From contig NZ_CP045404.1 of assembly GCF_009363715.1 (NCBI RefSeq), positions 1,642,001 through 1,706,000 on the forward strand: a stretch of DNA of 64,000 nucleotides. The letters run 5' to 3'. The position numbers were made by a program, and so were the translations under genes. Below the pieces are notes generated by a model. It saw only the letters and a list, made by a program, of their open reading frames with translations. It had not been told where the DNA came from and did not search any database. Positions 56,301-64,000 of this stretch are shown piece by piece. Source of the DNA: Roseovarius sp. THAF9. GTDB lineage: Bacteria > Pseudomonadota > Alphaproteobacteria > Rhodobacterales > Rhodobacteraceae. Each line of letters opens with the position of its first letter. Position 1 is the first letter of the stretch.

Positions 56301-56418
56301 CCTGATGCTCGTGGTAACGCCCGTGCTCTACGACCTGCTGGCACGCTTCACGCGGCCCCAGGGAACCCTGGAAAAGCGTCTAGACCGAGAGCTTTCGCAG
56401 ACCCGCGCGGCGATGTAG
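53329..56418 (+). CDS. RND-family efflux permease (AcrB/MexF-like)
   Basis: A 1029-residue pump. It shows the usual pattern of twelve membrane helices and two large periplasmic loops. The proton-relay aspartates are in LVVDDAIVVLENIQRR (helix 4), and the second half has LVGLVAKNGILIVEFANQLR. It starts MTLSDIAVRRPVLA from a GTG coupled to the adaptor's stop codon. It probably exports lipophilic compounds or drugs from the periplasm; the substrate is not predictable. The orphan LuxR regulator upstream is divergent. Confidence 0.93.
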   Translation: MTLSDIAVRRPVLAAVASLLILVFGLAAVQSIPVRELPDVDNAVVTITTEYRGAAPEVIDTDITETLEGAVAAITGLRSISSESRQGRSRITLEFETSRDLDNAANDVRNAIGRVTGQLPEEAGEPRVVKSDADADPVMRLAVTSDRMTTAEITDYIDRFIADRIATVDGVADLNIYGERPFAVRIWLDRRALAARKLTVADVEASLRRNNLELPAGEVKSQDRQLTVRLNSRLSNIEDFRDVVLDRVAGFPVRLGDVARVEPGVADDSTIVRTDGTDAVGIAVLRQSKSNTLAISQAVRAEIEAITPTLPQGMTLIVGSDDALFVGASIREVVIALSISLTLVVLVILVFLRSPRATLIPVVAIPVSLIGCFILISAWGFSLNTLTLLALLLAIGLVVDDAIVVLENIQRRIEMGESPLAASYRGARQVTFAVIATSLTLMAVFVPLSFMPGQVGRLFVEFGWVMAGTVAISTFVALTACPALASKVLRQRDGVSGDDADKLGWAQRKYEALLKRAVQAPLVVLAVALSVTGGAALFYEGLPRELAPREDRGVGFVPLTAPQGSTVEHSDIAARQVEGILEPLRQSGVIETVFTFTGWGNRAWRSFVVFRLAPWDERDMSVSEVVGQIAPRMGDVTIARGFPVTPAGLGLRGNSTPVRVVVGGPDFESVKEWAELLQAEAETIPGLVNPEIDFDQNLPQLDVTIDRARADDLGISVETIAGTLQTLLASREVTGFVSRGREYPVILQAQDDDRNTPSDIDNIFVRAGDGETLVPLGALVDLRENAAAPSLRRFDRLPSVQLSGALEPGAQLGTVLDTIETAARDILPVEAKLGYEGQSRTFKDTSAGVGFVLALSLLIVFLVLAAQFESFVHPVTIMLTVPAGLAGAIYAMALGGLTLNVYSQIGIILLVGLVAKNGILIVEFANQLRNDGLETREAVIRAGTLRLRPIVMTVVSTILGALPLVMATGAGAESRQAIGTVIVAGLSLSAVLMLVVTPVLYDLLARFTRPQGTLEKRLDRELSQTRAAM

Positions 56419-56435
56419 GCAGCCTAGTTGCCCGA

Positions 56436-56795
56436 TCACGCCGGCGGGCTTTCCATGGCTTCCGCGAAATCCGCGATCAGGCGCTCCGTTTCTTTGTGTG
56501 AGAGATGCTCGGAGCCCGCCGCCCGCCAAACGACTTCACCCTGGCGATAAACCGTGCCATCATTGTCTATCAACTCGCCCCCCAGCATCACGAATTCCTC
56601 TGCCCCGCCATGGCGGGGCGGGGTCGATCGTGCGCCCGGCTACATCCTGTAGATTTAAAAGCCCACGTCGCGCGGCATGTCGCGGTCGAGCAAAAGCATG
56701 GCGGTGCCCGTCTCGGTGACGTGATCATACGTCACAAACGCGTCGGCGTCCCGGATGTTCGCGACCCGGCGATCGCTCGGCATGATCGGATTCAT
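56436..56795 (-). pseudogene. Small cupin-like gene broken by two stop codons
   Basis: One minus-strand frame of 120 codons reads MNPIMPSDRRVANIRDADAF and MLLLDRDMPRDVGF, then TAA at 56655-56657. Eight codons on there is TAG, and then HGGAEEFVMLGGELIDNDG, YRQGEVVWRAAGSEH and a proper end. The second half is the cupin pattern of ChrR-like proteins (GAEEFVML..GE; GSEH). The two stops lie close together near an exact 16-bp palindrome (CCCCGCCATGGCGGGG), so local damage or rearrangement is likely. No intact start follows the stops. Confidence 0.6.
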
Positions 56796-56903
56796 TTATG
56801 TGTCCTTTTTTATTCCTCAGCAACGAGACTGACCCAGTTGGTCGCCTTCCGGCAAATCAAGTTGAGCCGCCGTGTCACCGGACGATGCGTGCGCTGAATG
56901 CGC

Positions 56904-57581
56904 TCAGCCCTTTGACGGTTTCGGCCTGGCTGTTGCCGGGGGGACGCCGAGCCGAGCATAGAAGCGGTCAAGCTCGTTCGTCGTCGGGTTTTCACCGCAG
57001 AATGTCTTCACATAGCCGGGTACCCGCATCACGCGCACCGATGGCTCTTCCTGAACCTGCATCGAGATATAGCCGATCTGGGTCAAATAGACCGTCCGCG
57101 CCCGCACATCGGCTTCGGGCGGGTCGTAGCAAAATCGTTCGAAAATCCGCCGGATCGCCTGAAGCCGCGCGTCGTCGGCGCTGTTCACGCGAGACATCAC
57201 CGCGTCCGACTGGTGCGCCCAGCTTCGAATGGCGAAATCAAGCTGCGGTTCGAACAGGGTGTCATCGTGAAACACCACGATCAGGTTCAGAATGGCCTCG
57301 GTGATCGTCTCGGCATAGGCATCTGCGGCGTCCAGAAAGGCCCCGGTGTTCTTTGCGTCCCAGTGTTCGAGCAGCGCATCGAGCAACGCCTGGCGATCCT
57401 TGAAAAACCAGTAAAAACTTGTGCGCGCGATATTCAGCCGCGTGGCCAAGAGTTGAATCTTGACCGCGTCGAGTCCGGTCTCGACCAGGGCCTGCTTCGC
57501 CGCTGCAAGCCAAAGCTCGCGCGATCCGCGCCAGCCCGAGGTCTTATCGGGCGCCTCCGCCGTCATGTTCTTCACGCTCAT
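56904..57581 (-). CDS. TetR-family transcriptional regulator
   Basis: A 225-residue repressor-type protein. The N-terminal HTH is IQLLATRLNIARTSFYWFFK and DRQALLDALLEHWD; the helical ligand-binding part follows. It starts MSVKNMTAEAPD; the frame is open far upstream, but that is antisense to the next gene. It is divergent from the N-methylproline demethylase-like gene with 117 bases between them, so it probably controls that gene and the racemase homologue in response to their substrate. Confidence 0.85.
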   Translation of the reverse strand: MSVKNMTAEAPDKTSGWRGSRELWLAAAKQALVETGLDAVKIQLLATRLNIARTSFYWFFKDRQALLDALLEHWDAKNTGAFLDAADAYAETITEAILNLIVVFHDDTLFEPQLDFAIRSWAHQSDAVMSRVNSADDARLQAIRRIFERFCYDPPEADVRARTVYLTQIGYISMQVQEEPSVRVMRVPGYVKTFCGENPTTNELDRFYARLGVPPATARPKPSKG

Positions 57582-57621
57582 AGATTCATGAATAAGCTGC
57601 ACCATGCCGAGGTTCAACAAA

Positions 57622-57650
57622 AATATACAGCAATGAACTTTAACTTGACA
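57622..57650 (-). promoter_or_regulatory. Probable promoter of the TetR-type regulator
   Basis: On the minus strand TGTCAA (57645-57650) and TATATT (57622-57627) are 17 bases apart, giving a 5' leader of about 34 bases. ATGAAC repeats on the plus strand (57632, 57654) flank this element and could be operator half-sites. Confidence 0.45.
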
Positions 57651-57698
57651 TACATGAACATTTTTTGAAAGGTCGGTTTGTCTGCACAGGAGCCAGCC

Positions 57699-59738
57699 GT
57701 GACAAGCGACCCTCTTCTTCAGCCGTTTCAACTCAAGCATCTGACCTTGAAGAACCGTTTGATGATCACCAGCCATGAACCGGCCTATCCCGAAAATGGC
57801 CTGCCGACCGACCGCTACAGGGCCTACCACGCCGAACGGGCGCGCGGCGGCGTTGCCCTGACAATGACCGCCGGATCTGCGGTGGTGTCGCGCGACAGCC
57901 CGCCAGCTTTCAACAACATCCTCGCCTACCGCGATGAGGTCGTGCCGCACATGAAGGCACTGACCGACGCGTGCCACGAGTATGGTTGTGCGGTTATGAT
58001 CCAACTGACCCATCTCGGCTGGCGAACCCGCTGGGACCGCGGGGACTGGTTGCCCAGCCTTGCGCCGGGCCATGCACGCGAACCGGCACACCGCGCCTAT
58101 CCCAAGAAGATGGAGGACTGGGATATCGCGCGCATTATCGAGGATTACGCCGATGCCGCCGAACGGATGCAGGCCGCCGGTCTCGACGGGATCGAACTCG
58201 AGGCCTATGGACACCTGATGGATGCGTTCTGGTCACCGCAGCTTAACCAGCTTGACGGTCATTTTGGCGCACACAATCACGACAGCCGCCTGCGCTTTAC
58301 GATGGAAGTGCTGACGGCGATTCGCGCCCGCGTGGGCGAGCAGTTTATCGTCGGCATCCGATATGTCGCGGACGAAGACAAGCCCGGCGGGATCACGCGG
58401 GAGGACGGGATCGAGATCACCAGGCGGCTGAAATCCTGCGGAATGGTCGATTTCCTGAACGTCATCCGGGGCTACGTGGCCACCGATGCCGCCCTGACCG
58501 ACGTGATCCCCGTGCAAGGCATGCGATCTAGCCCACATCTGGATTTCGCCGGAGAGATCCGGGCCGAGGCGCACGTTCCCACCTTTCACGCCGCCAAGAT
58601 CCAGGACGTGGCGACCGCCCGCCATGCCATCGCGTCGGGCAAGCTGGACATGGTGGGCATGACCCGCGCGCACATCGCAGAGCCGCATATCGTCGCCAAG
58701 ATCATGCGCGGCGAAGAGGACCGCATCCGCCCCTGCGTCGGAGCCAATTATTGCCTAGACCGGATCTATCAGGGGGGCATGGCATTATGCCTGCACAACC
58801 CGGCTACCGGGCGAGAGACCGAGCAGCCGCATAAGGTGGCGCCAGCCGAAACCCGGCGCGGCGTCGTCATCATCGGCGCCGGGCCCGCAGGGCTTGAGGC
58901 TGCACGGGTTTCGGCGGCACGCGGTCACGAGGTGATCGTATATGAGGCCGCAAAAGACCCTGGAGGACAGGTGCGCCTGACCGCGCAGACCGACCGCCGC
59001 AAGGAAATGATCCAGCTGATCCAGTGGCGGTTCGAGGAATGTACACGCATGGGCGTAACCTTTCACTTCAACACCTTCGCCGACGACTTGACCGTTCTGG
59101 CAAACGAACCTGACGTGGTTATCGTCGCCACCGGCGGCCTGCCGCAGGTTGAGGTTTCAGGCGGCGGCGAAGATCTTGTCATTTCCAGTTGGGATATCCT
59201 TTCCGGAGACGCGCAGCCTGGTACAAATGTATTGATCTATGACGAGGCGGGCGATTTTGCAGCACTTCAGGCTGCCGAGAAGATCGCGGCCACCGGCGCA
59301 CGGGTCGAGATCATGACCCGCGACCGCAGCTTTGCGCCCGAGGTCATGGGCATGTCGCTGACGCCCGCCATGCGAGAATTGCAAAAGCGCGACGTGACCT
59401 TCACCGTGACCTGGAAGCTGGCTTCGGTGGAGCGTGAAGGCAATGCGCTCCTCGCCAAGATCGACAGCGATTACGGCGGTGTCACCGGGCACCGCCAGGT
59501 GGACCAGGTGGTCGTAAACCACGGCACTCTGCCGCTCGACGATCTTTACTTCGACCTTCGGCCGGGGTCGTCCAACCTGGGCGAGGTCGACTATGACGCG
59601 CTGATAGAGGGAAAGCCGCAGGCAGTGACGCGCAATGAGAGCGGCGCTTATCGGCTCTATCGTGTCGGTGACGCCGTGGCGTCGCGCAACACCCACGCCG
59701 CGATCTACGAGGCGCTGCGCCTTTGCAAGGCGCTCTGA
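57699..59738 (+). CDS. N-methylproline demethylase-like flavoprotein (Old Yellow Enzyme/TMADH family)
   Basis: A 679-residue protein of the 2,4-dienoyl-CoA reductase/trimethylamine dehydrogenase family. An FMN barrel (about 5-340) is followed by a cluster region CVGANYC..C (Cys346, Cys352, Cys364; position 349 is Ala), then an FAD/NAD domain starting [16 protein letters not shown]. The GTG start has AGGAG six bases before it and gives [10 protein letters not shown]; a TTG seven codons upstream is less likely. Overall similarity and the proline racemase homologue next door suggest demethylation of N-methylproline or its hydroxy form, a step of stachydrine/hydroxyproline-betaine use. No Rieske oxygenase for the first demethylation is in the window. 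The racemase homologue starts two bases after its stop. Confidence 0.75.
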   Translation: MTSDPLLQPFQLKHLTLKNRLMITSHEPAYPENGLPTDRYRAYHAERARGGVALTMTAGSAVVSRDSPPAFNNILAYRDEVVPHMKALTDACHEYGCAVMIQLTHLGWRTRWDRGDWLPSLAPGHAREPAHRAYPKKMEDWDIARIIEDYADAAERMQAAGLDGIELEAYGHLMDAFWSPQLNQLDGHFGAHNHDSRLRFTMEVLTAIRARVGEQFIVGIRYVADEDKPGGITREDGIEITRRLKSCGMVDFLNVIRGYVATDAALTDVIPVQGMRSSPHLDFAGEIRAEAHVPTFHAAKIQDVATARHAIASGKLDMVGMTRAHIAEPHIVAKIMRGEEDRIRPCVGANYCLDRIYQGGMALCLHNPATGRETEQPHKVAPAETRRGVVIIGAGPAGLEAARVSAARGHEVIVYEAAKDPGGQVRLTAQTDRRKEMIQLIQWRFEECTRMGVTFHFNTFADDLTVLANEPDVVIVATGGLPQVEVSGGGEDLVISSWDILSGDAQPGTNVLIYDEAGDFAALQAAEKIAATGARVEIMTRDRSFAPEVMGMSLTPAMRELQKRDVTFTVTWKLASVEREGNALLAKIDSDYGGVTGHRQVDQVVVNHGTLPLDDLYFDLRPGSSNLGEVDYDALIEGKPQAVTRNESGAYRLYRVGDAVASRNTHAAIYEALRLCKAL

Positions 59739-59739
59739 C

Positions 59740-60768
59740 ATGCGCTCGGTTAAGACGATCCATGTGGTCTCGGCCCATGCCGAGGGCGAGGTCGGCGATG
59801 TGATCGTCGGGGGCGTCCTGCCCCCGCCCGGCGAAACACTCTGGCAGCAAAGCCGCTGGATCGCCCGGGACGGTGGCCTGCGTGATTTCGTCCTTAACGA
59901 GCCACGCGGCGGAGTCTTTCGTCATGTGAATTTGCTGGTGCCGCCGAAACACCCCGAGGCCGATGCGGGCTTCATCATCATGGAACCGGAAGACACGCCA
60001 CCGATGTCAGGCTCGAACGCGATTTGCGTGGCAACTGTGCTGCTGGATGGCGGGCTGGTGCCGATGCTGGAGCCAGAAACGCGACTTGTGCTCGAAGCGC
60101 CGGGCGGGCTGGTGCGGGTGCGGGCCGAATGCCGCGACGGCAAAGCCGAGCGGATTTTCTTGCAGAACGTGCCTTCCTTTGCCGGCGTTCTCGATGCGGC
60201 GCTTGAGGTCGAGGGCCTTGGCACGCTGAGTGTCGACATCGCCTATGGAGGCGACAGCTTCGTCATCGTTCGCGCGGAAGATATAGGCTTTGCTTTGGTC
60301 GAAGACGAAGCGCATGACATCGCAACGCTTGGCGTGCGGATCACAGAGGCGGCACATGCTCAGCTCGGTTTCAGTCATCCGGAAAACCCCGATTGGCGGC
60401 ATATCTCGTTTTGCCTTTTCGCAGGTCCGTTGCGTGACGGCGCGGGCGGGCTGGAAACCGCTGCTGCCGTTGCCATCCGGCCGGGAAAGGTGGACCGTTC
60501 GCCGACCGGCACGGCGCTGTCGGCACGGATGGCTGTACTTCAGGCGCGGGGCCGCATGGGGCGCGGCGACCGCCTGACGGCACGGTCACTGATCGGGTCT
60601 AGTTTTTCCGGACGGATCGTCGCCGAGACAACCGTCGGGTCCAAGCCGGCAATCATCCCCGAGGTTTCAGGACGTGCTTGGATCACCGGCACGCATCAGC
60701 ACATGCTCGACTCCTCCGACCCTTGGCCCGGCGGTTACCGACTGTCCGACACCTGGGGCGCGCGCTGA
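59740..60768 (+). CDS. Proline racemase-family protein with Ser/Thr catalytic pair
   Basis: A 342-residue protein with the proline racemase fold in two mirrored halves. The first catalytic position, Cys in racemases (MCGH), is Ser90 in [14 protein letters not shown]. The second, Cys in epimerases, is Thr256 in [14 protein letters not shown]. Known combinations are Cys/Cys (racemase, 4-hydroxyproline epimerase), Ser/Cys, and Cys/Thr (trans-3-hydroxyproline dehydratase). Neither thiol is present here, so classical two-thiol racemisation is unlikely, and a dehydratase-like or new activity is possible. It starts two bases after the N-methylproline demethylase-like gene and should share its pathway. 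The C-terminus [19 protein letters not shown] is family-typical. Confidence 0.85.
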   Translation: MRSVKTIHVVSAHAEGEVGDVIVGGVLPPPGETLWQQSRWIARDGGLRDFVLNEPRGGVFRHVNLLVPPKHPEADAGFIIMEPEDTPPMSGSNAICVATVLLDGGLVPMLEPETRLVLEAPGGLVRVRAECRDGKAERIFLQNVPSFAGVLDAALEVEGLGTLSVDIAYGGDSFVIVRAEDIGFALVEDEAHDIATLGVRITEAAHAQLGFSHPENPDWRHISFCLFAGPLRDGAGGLETAAAVAIRPGKVDRSPTGTALSARMAVLQARGRMGRGDRLTARSLIGSSFSGRIVAETTVGSKPAIIPEVSGRAWITGTHQHMLDSSDPWPGGYRLSDTWGAR

Positions 60769-60883
60769 CACTCTGGATCGGGCGATCAAGCCCAAAGGGT
60801 TCCTCAAAACCCATCTGCGCTGAAGGGGCTCAGGTCGTGGTTAACCGGCTTGCTCACTGCTATGTCGGCCACGATATCGCCAG

Positions 60884-61123
60884 GCGTGTCTCAATACGAT
60901 CGAGTACCTCAAGAAGTTCGGCTGTACCGCTGCGCAGGCCTACGCGATCCTCGGCACCGCGCCCGTGCAGGGGCATATCTCGGGTGTGGTGGATATTCCC
61001 AACGCCTGCGCCACGCTCTGGTTGCCAAACGAGATCTTCGATTTCGACATCATGCCGGGCTCAGACGCATTGACCAAACATCTCGATGGCTCGGTCGACA
61101 TCCAGCTGGCCGCAGATCACTGA
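60884..61123 (+). pseudogene. Formamidase/acetamidase (FmdA) C-terminal remnant
   Basis: An 80-codon piece reading ACLNTIEYLKKFGCTAAQAY, APVQGHISGVVDIPNACATL and WLPNEIFDFDIMPG before its natural stop. This is the C-terminus of FmdA-type formamidase. The first three quarters of the gene are absent: the 115 bases before it carry neither start nor recognisable coding. A broken FmdB-like gene follows, so a former fmdA-fmdB pair has decayed. Confidence 0.8.
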
Positions 61124-61184
61124 GACCCCGATTGCCAGACAGGCCACCGGCGTGAACCGTCAATCCGGTTACGCGGAGATTTCA

Positions 61185-61521
61185 ATGCCTTATTATGACT
61201 ACAGCTGCCTTGAATGCGGTCCCTTCACCGGTTTCGCCGCGATGACGGATTTCGACAAACCTTGCGTCTACCCCACCTGTGAGGCAACCGCCCCCGTGTT
61301 CTGTTGCGTGCCCCAGCCTTTGCCAACACGGACGGAGGTAAGCGTGCAGCTATGGCCACCAACGAACACAGCCATCGGCTTGCCCAAATCCACCAGATCC
61401 CATAAACGCGGCTGTTCGTGCTGCTTTGCAGGTTCAAAAAAAGCTGCCCAGTCGCACCTTGCACCGCGCGGACGGTTCCAAGAGTTTCCCTTCCTACCGC
61501 CCTTGGATGATAAGTCATTGA
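61185..61521 (+). pseudogene. FmdB-family zinc-ribbon gene with frameshifts
   Basis: It starts well (MPYYDYSCLECGPFTGF, then CVYPTCEATAP, a zinc ribbon with both cysteine pairs) after a GGAG site. Then the coding jumps frame: AFANTDGGKRAAMATNEHSH reads in a second frame, HKRGCSCCFAGSKKAAQSHL in the first again, and DGSKSFPSYRPWMISH to the stop in yet another. At least three small indels are needed. FmdB proteins accompany formamidase FmdA, whose remnant lies just upstream. Confidence 0.8.
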
Positions 61522-62059
61522 GCGACAACGCCGTGTCCAAAAACCAACGTTCGACCAAAGGCGATGGATAATATCTTATATGATCGCCTTTGCTGGAGGG
61601 CCTGGGAAACTGTTAAAGCGCTCCCATCCGAAGCCCAGAGGCGGTGCAGTGACGTTCTACATGTATTAACCTCGCCTCGACTAACCTGAGTCGTCGGATA
61701 AGCGCGCGTCGGACATTCGCTGCGAATGTCATGAATTACCGCTTTGAGCCGTTTGCGGAAGTTGAACTTTACCCCACTGAATTCATGAAATACTCGTCTG
61801 AACTGTTGAGCGGACGTTTTGCAATGGTAAGGCCTCAGCCTTCCAAGCATGAGCTAACCTAGTGTCCAAGAGATCATATTGTATATCGATCTGTTCCGCA
61901 GCGTTTTGAGGAAAGAAATTTCGTACGAATTGCCTGCAAGCTACACAACTCACTTAACAAAGGTGTCTAGGTTGTCGGGAAGTTTAAGGCCTCAAGAAAG
62001 CGCCCTAATGTAGGATGATTAAAATACTAATTAAGTTTCAATAAGTTGAAAAGATAAAG
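61522..62059. other. AT-richer stretch without a supportable gene
   Basis: About 540 bases, lower in GC than the rest, especially after 61860. A minus-strand frame of 111 codons at 61515-61850 has no recognised domain or ribosome site. One perfect small hairpin, GACATTCG(CTG)CGAATGTC, lies at 61712-61730. The stretch separates the decayed formamidase genes from tRNA-Ser and looks like foreign or degraded DNA. Confidence 0.4.
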
Positions 62060-62149
62060 TGGCGGAGAGACAGGGATTCGAACCCTGGGACCCCGTGAAG
62101 GGTCAACGGTTTTCGAGACCGCCCCGTTCGACCACTCCGGCACCTCTCC
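62060..62149 (-). tRNA. tRNA-Ser (CGA)
   Basis: A 90-base class II tRNA on the minus strand with encoded CCA. Acceptor GGAGAG/CTCTCC, anticodon loop CTCGAAA gives CGA, a long variable arm and T-loop GGTTCGAATCC. Its last 29 bases are identical to the 3' end of tRNA-Ser(GGA) at 46069-46158, in opposite orientation. It marks the right edge of the accessory segment. Confidence 0.95.
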
Positions 62150-62264
62150 GCGGGGGTCTGGACGGTGCGTTTAATCGCCTTTGGCGGGGCTGACAAGGGG
62201 TTTGCCTTGTTTCGCCACGGATTTTGCCTACGTTGAGGAAAGCAATGCTACGTCAGGAGGTATC

Positions 62265-63107
62265 GTGACCCAGACGCGCCAAATCCGCCCCCTTTTTTTC
62301 ATGGCCGTTCTCGCAATCGCGACGATGGCCGCGCTTCAGACCCGCGCCGCGGATCGTGATCGGCTAGACGCGTTTCTCGAAGTGACCGGCTTTGGTGTCG
62401 CGCTTGACTCTATCGCGCTTGCCGCCGGGGATGCGCCGGCAATGCTGGGGATGCAGGCCAGTGATTTCGGGTCGGATTGGTCGCGCGTGTCAAAGGACGT
62501 GTTCGATACCGAAAAGATGCAGACGATGGCGCTCGACATATTGTCCGAAACTCTGAGCGACGAGCATTTGACCCACGCCGCAGAATTCTACGCTTCGCCG
62601 CTGGGACAGCGTCTGGTGGAGGCCGAGAATGCCTCGCACATGGTCGAGGATGACGAGGCAAAGCAGCAGAAAGGCCGTGCGCTGGTGGCCGAAAGTGTGG
62701 AGCAGGGCGACGAACGCATCGAAACCCTTCAGAACCTCAACGAAGCGGTGGATTCCGACGGAAATTCGGTCCGCGCTGTACAGGAAATCCAGGTTCGCTT
62801 TCTGATGGCCGCATCGAATGCCGGCATTCTGAACCAAGAGCTTGACGAAGGCGCGTTGCGCGCGGCCATGAAGGCCGGTGAGGAAGAGATGCGGATGACC
62901 ATGAAGGCCGGCGCGCTGGCCAATGCCGCATACACCTACAAGGATTTCTCGAACGCGGAGCTGCAGGAATATCTGGCCGCGCTCGAACATCCCGACATGC
63001 AAACGGTCTATCAGCTGATGAATGCGGTCCAGTACGAGATCATGGCCAATCGCTTTGAGGTGCTCGCCTCGCGAATGGCCGAAATGCATCCCGGGCAGGA
63101 GCTTTGA
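62265..63107 (+). CDS. DUF2059-containing secreted protein
   Basis: A 280-residue protein with a signal peptide (IRPLFFMAVLAIATMAAL..TRAA) and a helical body carrying a DUF2059-like part (LSDEHLTHAAEFYASPLGQRL). The GTG start is preceded by AGGAGG four bases upstream; ATG at 62301 would shorten the signal peptide. Function is unknown; such proteins are periplasmic. A paralogue follows after six bases. Confidence 0.78.
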   Translation: MTQTRQIRPLFFMAVLAIATMAALQTRAADRDRLDAFLEVTGFGVALDSIALAAGDAPAMLGMQASDFGSDWSRVSKDVFDTEKMQTMALDILSETLSDEHLTHAAEFYASPLGQRLVEAENASHMVEDDEAKQQKGRALVAESVEQGDERIETLQNLNEAVDSDGNSVRAVQEIQVRFLMAASNAGILNQELDEGALRAAMKAGEEEMRMTMKAGALANAAYTYKDFSNAELQEYLAALEHPDMQTVYQLMNAVQYEIMANRFEVLASRMAEMHPGQEL

Positions 63108-63113
63108 ACTGAT

Positions 63114-63944
63114 ATGCATATCGCGAGAACATTGGCCGCCGTCGGCGCACTTTCGGCGGTGCTCTTGGCCCCGGCTGCCGCCACCGCACAGGACGACGAC
63201 CGGGAGCGCCTGATCGAGTTGATGCGGATCGACGACACCGTAGAGGTGATGCGCAAGGAAGGTCTGCGCTACGGCGCCGAGATCGGTGCGGAGATGCTGC
63301 CCGATCTGCCAAAGGACGACTGGGAACGCACCGTCTCGCGCATCTATGATGCCGAGAAGATGGAGGCGGTGATCACCCAAGGGTTCGAAACTGCCCTCGA
63401 AGGAGAGGAACTGGGCACTTTGGTCGAATTTTTCGATAGTGGGCTTGGGGAAGAGATCATCGGTCTAGAAATCTCGGCCCGAGAGGCGTTTCTCGACGAG
63501 GAAACCGAGATTGCGGCGATGGACGCCTTCGAGATGGCCCGCGGCGACGAAACCGAGCTGTACCAGCAAGTCGAGACGATCATCGCCGACAGCGACCTTG
63601 TGGAATACAACGTGATGGGTGCGATGAACGCCAACCTCATGTTCTATCGTGGGCTGGCCGATGGCGGCGCGATCGATCTTGGGGAATCGGACATGCTGGC
63701 CGATGTCTGGGCGCAGGAATCGGACATCCGCGCGGAATCAGAGGCTTGGCTTGGCTCCTTTCTGATGATGGCCTATCGCCCGCTGGAGGCGGAGGAACTC
63801 GAAGCTTATGCCGCGCTATATCGGACACCCGAGGGGCGCATTCTGAACACCGCGGTTTTCAACGCCTATGACCGCATGTACGACGAAATCTCCTACCTTC
63901 TGGGGCAGGCGGTCGCCGAACATATGCGCAGTCAAGAACTCTGA
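63114..63944 (+). CDS. DUF2059-containing secreted protein (second paralogue)
   Basis: A 276-residue protein with a clear signal peptide (ARTLAAVGALSAVLLAPAAA..AQ) and two DUF2059-like helical repeats (ALEGEELGTLVEFFDSGLGE; LEAEELEAYAALYRTPEGRI). The body is strongly acidic. It is probably periplasmic, with unknown function. It forms a two-gene unit with the similar gene upstream, likely from tandem duplication followed by divergence. Confidence 0.8.
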   Translation: MHIARTLAAVGALSAVLLAPAAATAQDDDRERLIELMRIDDTVEVMRKEGLRYGAEIGAEMLPDLPKDDWERTVSRIYDAEKMEAVITQGFETALEGEELGTLVEFFDSGLGEEIIGLEISAREAFLDEETEIAAMDAFEMARGDETELYQQVETIIADSDLVEYNVMGAMNANLMFYRGLADGGAIDLGESDMLADVWAQESDIRAESEAWLGSFLMMAYRPLEAEELEAYAALYRTPEGRILNTAVFNAYDRMYDEISYLLGQAVAEHMRSQEL

Positions 63945-63954
63945 TCGGACCCGG

Positions 63955-63974
63955 CCGGCGCCGAACCGCGCCGG
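63955..63974 (+). terminator. Hairpin after the DUF2059 pair
   Basis: CCGGCGC(CGAACC)GCGCCGG, eleven bases after the stop codon, without a direct T-run. A second GC-rich element starts near the window end and is cut off. Confidence 0.5.
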
Positions 63975-64000
63975 TCGCCCCAAAAAACCGGGCTTTTGCA

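Noticed and set aside
61515..61850. Minus-strand frame of 111 codons in the AT-richer stretch
   Set aside because: No recognisable family, no ribosome site, and it overlaps the end of the fmdB remnant.

Overview
The window is high-GC bacterial DNA whose gene content points to the Roseobacter group (Rhodobacterales, Alphaproteobacteria). The indicators are a circularly permuted two-piece tmRNA, an ATP synthase zeta-type inhibitor (DUF1476), a fumC-DUF4169-ribbon-helix-helix overlap cluster, a trgA-trgB-cysK tellurite locus, Hint/RTX secreted proteins, a betaine-homocysteine methyltransferase beside dimethylglycine dehydrogenases, and DUF2059 proteins. Assignment is by gene family only; no 16S or other phylogenetic marker lies in the window.

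Layout. 1-2.4 kb: two Hint-domain proteins, the first cut by the window edge. 2.4-10.4 kb: a methylamine/one-carbon block with two divergent dimethylglycine dehydrogenase-type enzymes, a MobA-like nucleotidyltransferase and betaine-homocysteine methyltransferase. 10.4-18.7 kb: an MprF-like lipid aminoacyltransferase, the ATP synthase inhibitor, purC-purS-purQ, a DctB/DctD-like two-component pair and an SDR oxidoreductase. 18.7-25.8 kb: RNase E behind a structured leader, thiC behind a TPP riboswitch, a phasin, TusA and CcdA. 25.8-31.3 kb: a serine hydrolase-P450 pair and the fumC/sspB cluster. 31.3-34.5 kb: chromate genes, a DUF2383 protein and tmRNA. 34.7-46.0 kb: universal stress protein, BCCT transporter, class V aminotransferase, photolyase, cyclopropane synthase, trgA-trgB-cysK and a large MscS channel.

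46.07-62.15 kb is bounded by two tRNA-Ser genes (GGA and CGA) in opposite orientation and looks accessory. It holds a serine recombinase-DUF2924-DUF3489 cassette, a ParB/DNA-methylase gene killed by three same-frame stop codons, an IS3 remnant, an orphan LuxR regulator, an RND efflux pair, a broken cupin, a TetR-regulated N-methylproline demethylase/proline racemase-like pair, and fragments of formamidase genes. Core-like sequence resumes with two DUF2059 genes.

A recurring theme is handling of methylated osmolytes: BCCT uptake, betaine to dimethylglycine (Bmt), dimethylglycine or sarcosine oxidation (two paralogues), and N-methylproline-type betaines (demethylase plus racemase/dehydratase homologue). 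The most unusual signals are a proline racemase homologue with Ser/Thr in place of both catalytic thiols, a DctD-like AAA+ regulator lacking the GAFTGA loop, the RNase E leader with successive tetraloop hairpins, and the recombinase cassette with its repeat cluster beside tRNA-Ser. I did not find a CRISPR array or an obvious new defence system.
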